From Lentisphaeria bacterium (GTDB lineage: Bacteria; Verrucomicrobiota; Lentisphaeria; Victivallales; Victivallaceae): 64,000 bases of DNA. A model generated the notes under the pieces. The model did not search any database. It had not been told where the DNA came from and saw only the letters and a list, made by a program, of their open reading frames with translations. Both the position numbers and the translations under genes were made by a program. The stretch lies in assembly GCA_022009855.1 (NCBI GenBank), contig CP091727.1, forward strand, positions 62,001-126,000, given 5' to 3'. Shown in pieces: positions 57,181 to 64,000 of the stretch (positions are counted from its first letter, which is position 1; each line of letters starts with the position of its first letter).

Positions 57181-58335
57181 TGCCGTTTTCTTTATGCAAA
57201 CACAAATATCCGCCACCGGCGGCTAACCGTCTACCAGCTCCGGGCCACCGTGAATGCATCGGGCGATCTGGATAATGCCTTGCATGCGGTCGCGGATCTG
57301 GTGCTGAGTTACATTGCAAAGTATCTGTACGTAAAACTGCCATCAGAAGCAACGGAATACCGCAGTTTTGAACTTGATAGTGAAAGAGGACGATGTGAAT
57401 GCGTATCGGTTGAAGAACGCCGCCTCTGGACTGCCCGGTTCCGTTTTACGACAAAGAATAACCTCTGCTGGTTCTATGATGTCGCCATGATTGAAGAGAA
57501 CGGCAGGTTGTTGTTCGGTATTAAAATTGAGATTTCCACAGAAATCCCGCAGGAGGAAGCGCAAGCGCAACTGCCTCTTGTGACGGAGTTGCTTTCCAGA
57601 ATCAGCCTGGCCCAGTTCAGACCGATCTCTGCTTCTTCATGGAAAATTAATGATCCAGCCGAAATTGAAGATCTTTATGCGCTTATCACTTCTCCGTATC
57701 GCAACTTGCCGGTTATTGTGATTTCTCAAGTAAACTGGAATCATTGGACGCTCACACCGAATCCTCCAGGTTTTCTGGTCAACGATGATTATCTCGCCAG
57801 ACAGGTTGCCGGATATGCACACATCGTCCGGCTTTCCTTTCAGACGGCGTTTGCATGGACAAAGCGTGTCGGGAAAAACTGGGCGGTTTATGATGGGGCG
57901 TGTCGGACCTATTTTCAAAATGTCAATATTGAGAAGGGGATTCCCGCAGGCCATCCGGGCAACAGAAAAGATAAAATCTGGTATTGGGCATATAACGGAG
58001 ATCGCGGACCGAATGCTTACACATCATTCCTGACCCATATCGTCCATCATAGAGCATCCACCAACCGGACAGACTGGCGCGGGTTGTATTTCGTTCCCGA
58101 TGCCCGGATTCTTGCTGCGGAATTGGAATTGGCTCACTCCACGCACCTTGCCAATGCACCTGCGCGCGAAACCGCTTTGAACCATCATGTCGCCGCCCTC
58201 CAGAGGAAATTGGACGCGGCGGAAGAAGAAAATGCGGATTGGCTGGCCGAAGTGGAACAAGCCCAGGAAATCGCGGAATTCTACCGGAATGAAAATATTT
58301 CCCTGCGTCGGCACCTCCAGGTTTGGTACCCCTAA
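57181..58335 (+). CDS. Unknown protein, ~385 aa, possible defence-type gene
   Basis: ATG 57181 (MPFSLCKHK) behind GCAGGAG, one shift near 57212, then RRLTVYQLRATVNASGDLDN. Middle: LPVIVISQVNWNHWTLTP and LARQVAGYAHIVRLSFQTAFAWTKRVGKNWAVYDGACRTYF. C-terminal coiled coil LQRKLDAAEEENADWLAEVEQ. The 'AYdGAxRxY' segment reminds me of a domain in defence-associated proteins, but I cannot verify it. It lies between the prophage and two IS elements and may be an isolated cargo or a truncated larger gene. Confidence 0.65.
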   Translation, partial: CRFLYANTNIRHRRLTVYQLRATVNASGDLDNALHAVADLVLSYIAKYLYVKLPSEATEYRSFELDSERGRCECVSVEERRLWTARFRFTTKNNLCWFYDVAMIEENGRLLFGIKIEISTEIPQEEAQAQLPLVTELLSRISLAQFRPISASSWKINDPAEIEDLYALITSPYRNLPVIVISQVNWNHWTLTPNPPGFLVNDDYLARQVAGYAHIVRLSFQTAFAWTKRVGKNWAVYDGACRTYFQNVNIEKGIPAGHPGNRKDKIWYWAYNGDRGPNAYTSFLTHIVHHRASTNRTDWRGLYFVPDARILAAELELAHSTHLANAPARETALNHHVAALQRKLDAAEEENADWLAEVEQAQEIAEFYRNENISLRRHLQVWYP

Positions 58336-58440
58336 GTTAAAATGAACCTTCTGCCTCTTTTTTCATCCCCCCAAAATTAAAAACTTTTGAAATTACCTCT
58401 TTTGAAAACTGAAGGATCAGATAGTATTGCTCCCACAGTT

Positions 58441-59530
58441 TAATACTTGTAGTTCATCCGGCGTATTTGACAGACTCCTTGTGAAAAAGAGCTTTGATCT
58501 TCTCCGGTTGTTTTTGAATGCTTCGCATATGGGATTTTGCATGTTCTTCAAGCTCTCCATTCCGTTTTGCCGCCGGAGTTTTGGAAAGGGCCGCTTTCAA
58601 ATCCCGGTTCAGTAATTCGTCGGGATTCAGGTCTGGACTGTAGCTTGGCAGATAAAAGATTTCAATAAAAGCCTTGTTTTCCGTCAACCACTCTTGCAGA
58701 AGTTTGCTGTGATGAACACGTAAGTTATCCAGAATCAGAAAGATCTTCTTTTGAGAAGAGCGAATCAGCCGTTTCAAGAATCGAATCAATAACTGTGCGG
58801 TCATAGTCTCACGATAAAACATAAAACGCATCAATCCGCGATTCGTGACGGTGCTGATCATATTCAATTTTTCGGGAGCAGCTTTCACATATTGCACCGG
58901 AGTTTTTTCCTTTCGGCGCATAGCTTCTCCCCTTTACATCGTCGCTGCGCAATCCAGTTTCATCTCCCCAGTGAATTTCCGCTTTTTCCTGTCGGGCGCG
59001 AGCAGCAATAGCCGGATACTCTTTTTCCAACCAGATGCGAACTCGCTGATCGTTGCGCTCATACGCCCGCCGAATCGGCTTTTGCGGGGAAAAACCCCAC
59101 ATATTCAAGTAATTGCTAACCGCCTGCAAGCTCAAATCCACAGAATATTTCTGCTTGATCAGAGTTTGTACCGCTTGTCGAGTCCAGAGTGCAAATGGCA
59201 ATTTCAGCTGATCTGGACAACGATCCGTGATTGCACGACGAATTTCCCGTTCTTCATGCGGAAGCAATTTTCGGTAAAGCCCCGCGGTCGCCCTTTGTTG
59301 CCGACCTTCAATGCGGCCTGGCCTCCTTTTTTCCAAGCCTTAATCCATTGGCCGACAGTATAGGCGCTCACTCCGACAAGCGGAGCGATTTCATAACGCT
59401 TCAGTCCTTTTCGAACAGCAAAACCGCTTGCTTTCGACGATCATACAATTCTTTAGAATTGATTTTTCTTGCATCTCGAAGTTCCATACGGGTAATATAG
59501 CACGTTCAAAGAGATTCTACAAGTATTTTT
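58441..59530 (-). mobile_element. IS630-family insertion sequence
   Basis: A two-domain transposase gene lies between short inverted ends AATACTTGTAG (58442-58452) and CTACAAGTATT (59517-59527). TA-type target boundaries are consistent. Confidence 0.82.
58454..59487 (-). CDS. IS630-family transposase
   Basis: About 345 aa across shifts near 59408 and 58915. MELRDARKINSKELYDRRKQ and an HTH (RYEIAPLVGVSAYTVGQWIKA), winged-helix SVDLSLQAVSNYLNMWGF, then DDE motifs: WGDETGLR, ILDNLRVHHSKLLQEWL and YSPDLNPDELLN. The DDE/DDD set is complete. Confidence 0.9.
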
Positions 59531-59913
59531 GTTTCTTATCTATATAATAATTTCAAGTTTTCCTGTTTTTTTGAACTGCTCCCGCGAATCGAGAGAAGTT
59601 CCTGAATTTATTGTGCCGACCTTGATTGAAAAAAACACGAATTTTTTTGGCTGACCGGGGAAGCGCCAAGGACGGACTAAAATTGCGACTCCCCGCTCAA
59701 AAATCAATTTTAAGCCTGATTCCTGCCCTCCTGAGGCGCACTTGTCGCCGTTTTTGTCATTTTTGGTGAAAATTTTGGTTTCATCGCTCACAGGCCCCTT
59801 TCCGTGTGTCAAATTTCCAACGTAAATCGTTGATTATCAATGCCTGAAATGGCAACTCCAAAAGTCGATTGTGCTATATTACCACAGATCGCAACCAACT
59901 GGAGGAAACAGTG
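59531..59913. other. Non-coding interval between two transposons
   Basis: No credible ORF. It is partly AT-rich and holds the promoter side of the next transposase (ATTGTGCTATATTACCACAG near 59870). Confidence 0.4.
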
Positions 59914-61276
59914 ATGAAATTCAACGAATTGCTCGGTAAGGCAACCAACGAAATCCCATTTTATCGTCAACCCATTTTCCAAATCATCATCATCGGACTT
60001 GTCGCCGGAGTTCAACCCGGAAGAATCAGCTCGATATTCCGGTGTTTTTCCAATTTCATTCCAAGCCATTTCACGCTCAAACGGTTTTACAATTTCATCA
60101 ATTCCGGAAAAATCCCGTGGCGCAAACTTTGGGATGCGTTGCTCCTCGAACTCGGCGATCCGTCTGTTGACGGGCGTATTCTTCTGGCGCTTGACGACGA
60201 GCTCAGCCCGAAAACCGGGAAAAAGATTCAGGATTGCGCAACTCATTTCGATCATGCCGCCAAAATGAACTCGGCCAAATACATCTGGGGAAACTGCCGA
60301 GTCGTAGTCGGGCTGCTTCGCTTTATCCACCACCGCTGGGCATTCCTGCCCCTCGCACAGGGGCTTTACAAGCCTCTCGCAAAAAGGTCAAATCCAGCGC
60401 CAAGTTGCCGTATGCGGAATGGCTCAAGACCAAATCCGGCATCGCCGCCCAACGGATCATCGGCATTGCCGGAAAGTTCACGCAGAACAGCATCCTTATC
60501 GTTTCCGATTCCTGGTTTTGTTCCGCTCCGCTCATCAAAGAAGTCCGGGCGCATATTTACGGCTCCGTTCATATCCTGTCCAGGCTGCGGGTTTCCGCAG
60601 CCATTTTCGATCTTCCCGGCCCGCGCGTAAAAAAGCACGGGCGTGCTCCCAGGTATGGGAAAAGACTCCCGAACGTCAGAGAACTTTCCACTCAACTCCG
60701 AAATCAGGCGCGGACTGCTGAAATTCATGTGTACGGTAAGGAACGCGAGATCTCTTTTCCGAGATCATCTGCATGTCCAAAGCATTGAAATGCCGGGTCA
60801 AAGTCATCTTCGTTTACTACCGCAACTTTGCTTTCCCGTTGGCCACGACCGATCTTTCGCTCCCTGCCGAACGGATGATCGAATATTATTCCGCCAGATG
60901 GAAAATCGAAAGCGGATTCAAGGAAATCAAGCACGAAATCGGCTCTCTTGATTCTCAGTGCCGCAACTTGTCCGCCGTCGATAACCATTTCCAACTTTGC
61001 CTTTTCGCTACTTCCATTGCCTGGGTTTACGCTTCCAAACTTCCACTCGCGCCGCCTCGAAGACATCCGACACGCCGATCCAATGCCTTTGCTTTCGCCG
61101 ACATTCGCAGGAAAATCGCTTCCGAAATTTCCTCGAGTGACATTTTGCAGGGTGTTGCAGAAAATCTTTCAGCTCCCACGGATTTTCTGCTTGCTTTTCC
61201 ATTTTCTCCGTTGTATAATACTTCTCATCGAACCAGTTTCAGGAAAACTTTAGTTAAGGTTAGAACCTATCCCTAA
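59914..61276 (+). CDS. DDE transposase (IS4-like group)
   Basis: About 450 aa after bridging shifts near 60370 and 60755. MKFNELLGKATNEIPFYRQP, RILLALDDELSPKTGKKIQD with the first Asp, NSILIVSDSWFCSAPLIKEV with the second, and YYSARWKIESGFKEIKHEIGSL with the catalytic Glu. Element ends were not found. The prevalence of such a transposase at the prophage edge suggests an insertion hotspot. Confidence 0.85.
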
Positions 61277-61521
61277 ATAACAGCAAGTTTTCGATAAATT
61301 ATAACGTATCCGCCCAGCCAGCCCCATGGTGATGGTGGATCGAGGGAGATTTTTTCGAAAGGGGAAATGGCCACAAAATGAATACCGTCGGGCGGTCATC
61401 ATAGCCCGCGGCATTCATCTTTTTGGTAAATTCCCACTCAAAAAAATCCCTCTTCCTCCTCACCATGGGGCTTGCTGGGCGCATACTGCGGATGCATATC
61501 CGACCAGCAGCTGCGAAGCGC

Positions 61522-64000
61522 TCATGACTGCACCTTCCGGCGCTTGCCGCAGGCGATTCCGCAATGATGCAGCTGTCTGGAGGAACCTTCATATTCCCGG
61601 AAAGTGCGCGGCGTGATCAGGTAAGGAACGCCGCGGTGATAAAACGGCCCCAGCGCGTTTCTCCGGCTGCCGTACACCTGAAATGCCAGATTGTTGCGTC
61701 CCGGCCGTGTCTCGATCCGGCACTCATAGGGAGGCGCCACGAAAGGACGTTCCGGTTCGCCGTTGAGCGACACGCCGAACGCCGTCCCGACGCAGTCCGA
61801 AAAATCGAACCGCCGCATTTCTCCAGCCGCCTCGAAGTCCCAGTGATAGGTGACATTGCCTGCGTAATACGGAAATCCCTGTCGTGTCCAGTCGCCTTCG
61901 GACAGCGCTTCGGGCAGTTCTTCCAGCTCATCCCGGACATTGACCGCAAAGTTGCCGATCAGGAAAAGACTCTCCAGCGCCGTCTCTTTGCCGAATTGCG
62001 TGGTCAATTCCAGCACATGTCGTCCCGGCGTCAGCGCAGGCAGTTCCAGCGCGCGAATCGCTTCATCGCACCAGTAGCCGCGATCGACCGCTTCAAACGG
62101 GACGCCGTCCCAGGAGAATCGCCACTGTTCCGGACATTCGATCCCCAGACGCACCTGCCGGAATTCCCGACGGCAGTTTATGGTGTAACGCAGCCGGAGC
62201 ATCGGCTGTTCCCCGCCCTGTTCCTGATCAGCCCACGGCTGCCGCGCCATGATGGAGCGCGGCGGCAAGCCGAGGCGTTTGCGCAATTCGGCATCGAGCA
62301 GCAGCACATACGTTTTCGGCTGCCATTCCCCGTCTGGAAGCGCCCAGCAGGGGTGATCCAGAACCAGCAGATTTTCCTCCGAGAGCTCGTATCGGAATGG
62401 TCCGCGCCGGGGATTCCCGGCAGCTCTCCGATCCGGCGCGGAGGCTCTGAAACAGCGGGAAGGGCCGCTTCGGGAACGGCGATGAATATGCGGCTCTGCA
62501 GGCGATCGAAATCGCAGGAGAAACACGTCAGCCCTTTTTCACGGCGCGCTTTGACCGCAATGGAATTCCCACTTGCAACATCCAGTTCGTAAATCTGATA
62601 ATCCGCGGGAATCCGCCACGAAATCTGTACATCGCTCAAAGTTGCGATCCGATCGCGAATCGCCGGAAAGGCGTGAATGTCCGGCTGCGGCGGGACCGAG
62701 GTGTTACACAACCAAAGCACCTTTCTATCATCGCCTTCGCCCAGCCGATACAGCATCGTCTCCGCCTCGTTTCCGGTCGGCAGCGTACATGAAACGTCCC
62801 GGAATTCCTCCAGATCGGCATAGTTCAGCGACCGAAAGTACCGGTAAACTTCCGCCGCTCTGGCCGGCAGACCGTCCACGAAATCCGGCACCGCGCCCTG
62901 ATGAAAAACGACACCACCCTGCCGGACGAATTCCTCCAGCACCTGCAGCGTCGAGCGGCGGATTGTCCGGAGTTCCGGTATGACCACCGCCTGATATGCG
63001 GCTTTGCCGACATGAAGCACGCGCGGCTCGACCCGATACCAGCGCGCCAGCTGATCTTCGTCGCCGAAATCGAAATCCAAATGACGGCGCAGCAGTTCGT
63101 CGGTGATTCCCTGCGCCCGGTTCATCTCCGCATTTTTTTTCGCACCGGTATGAAGGAAAAAGCCGTTCCGGTTGATGGCCTGCTCTCTGCCGTAGGCCTC
63201 CAGCGGCCGCCCGAACCAGATGGACTCCTGCGGATGAATCACCAGAATGCGCCGAACTTCTCGGGTTGGTGCGAATGTCCGGTTGAGCAGGTCAATCCGG
63301 TCGTTCACAGCCCGATAGATCGAGTGCCAGGGGGAGTGCGGTGAAATGCTGGCAGGATAATCCCGTTTGCTCTCTCCTCCCATCTGGTAGAAGAAGTGAT
63401 GCGGCACCATCAGATTGATCCCCAGCACATTCAGGCAGTCGCTGATCGCAACGTGTCCCTCCAGCGGAAAATCCCAGCCGGTGCATCCGTAGAGTTCCGC
63501 TAGGCGCACCGGTTTGTCCTGCTGGCGCGCGACGGAAACACACTGTTTGGCGGCCAGATACAACTGCCAGTGCTCGGTCAGCACGTCGATGCCGGGAATT
63601 TCCATATATTCATAATGACGCATGGCGCTGCCGATGGCCTGTGTCTGGGAAAACAGATCATCCTCCCCCAGCACATGTCCGGTCGACGCAAGGTTGTGCG
63701 CGCGACAGTAGTCGCCGATCTGCCGGGAATAGGCATTGACGAACTCCCGGGTGATCAGGCGATAGAAATCCAACCGAATTTTGGACTCCGGTTTGCCGTT
63801 TTTTTCAAAGAAGAGTTCCGGCAGATGCTCCTCAAGGCGCACGTGGAAGGTTTCATAAAAGCGCTCCGGCAGGAGTTTCGACCATGGCAGCTTCCCGCAG
63901 AAGCCGTTATACGTCGGCTCGTCGGTGAAAATGCCCGGCACCAGCGCCCGTTCCTCTCCCAGCTCTTCCCAATATCGCGCATGAACCAATTGGAGGAATG
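61522..64000 (-). CDS. Glycoside hydrolase, GH106-like (partial, cut by window)
   Basis: At least 810 aa on the minus strand; the start lies beyond 64000. GIFTDEPTYNGF, STGHVLGEDDLF, HYEYMEIPGIDVLTEHWQ and LVIHPQESIWFGRPL suggest a large GH106-type alpha-L-rhamnosidase or relative; the C-terminal jelly-roll part has FLIGNFAV and FPYYAGNVTYHW. One shift at the G/C run near 62415. Host plant- or mucin-polysaccharide degradation. It marks chromosome beyond the prophage. Confidence 0.75.

Noticed and set aside
1..64000. tRNA or rRNA genes
   Set aside because: None noticed by eye. A tRNA scan was not possible, so absence is not proven.

Overview
The window is dominated by one long prophage, roughly 1 to 57 kb, in a GC-rich bacterial chromosome. 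A host polysaccharide-degradation gene (a GH106-like glycosidase) is cut by the right edge. The glycosidase type, the RIT transposon and the siphovirus head/tail genes would fit a gut Lentisphaerota/Victivallis-like or other PVC-group anaerobe. That is an inference from protein character, not a database result. A stand-alone glycyl-radical mini-protein fits an anaerobic host.

Layout. 1-3.5 kb (minus): the 5' exon of the large terminase, interrupted by a group II intron whose 3' end lies left of the window. 3.6-11.6 kb (mostly minus): a small terminase-associated protein, a HARE-HTH protein, two BRO-N antirepressors, a ParB-methyltransferase fusion, a DUF3987-type primase/helicase, MazG and small proteins. 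11.6-13 kb: an IS110 remnant, an AT-rich acetyltransferase and a small ORF behind a repeated leader. 13-21.9 kb (minus): replication and recombination (SF2 helicase, RusA, DUF669, an AAA/Sak4-like ATPase split by a class 3 intein, three ParB-fold proteins, a PD-(D/E)XK exonuclease, a sigma-70-like factor). 22-25.4 kb: an array of GGTGCA sites, then a repressor operon (LexA/S24-like repressor plus two unrecognised proteins). 25.4-48.3 kb (plus): C5 methyltransferase, then portal, protease-capsid fusion, head-tail joining, tail tube, tape measure, tail fibres and two lipoproteins. Two toxin-antitoxin modules (RelBE-like and HepT-MntA) lie antisense within this operon, and an IS110 element is inserted in it. 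48.6-57.1 kb (plus): an accessory module in which several genes carry copies of one ~190-bp leader: an amidoligase (split by a RIT element of three tyrosine recombinases), DUF3846, two gamma-glutamylcyclotransferase-like proteins and small proteins. 57.2-61.3 kb: an unknown protein, an IS630 and a DDE transposase. Beyond 61.5 kb is host sequence.

How it works together. The repressor and two operons facing away from it share a palindrome (CAGGGG-N10-CCCCTG) placed the same 54 bp before each first gene, which suggests one lytic/lysogenic switch. The two unknown proteins share the repressor's transcript up to a terminator, the usual place for genes expressed in the lysogen. Mobile elements sit in conserved active-site motifs: the intron after the terminase FVDV motif and the intein inside a Walker A loop.

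Caution. Nearly every long gene contains single-base shifts, mostly at homopolymers, in phage, IS and host genes alike. I read these mainly as sequencing/assembly errors, and gene extents below bridge them.
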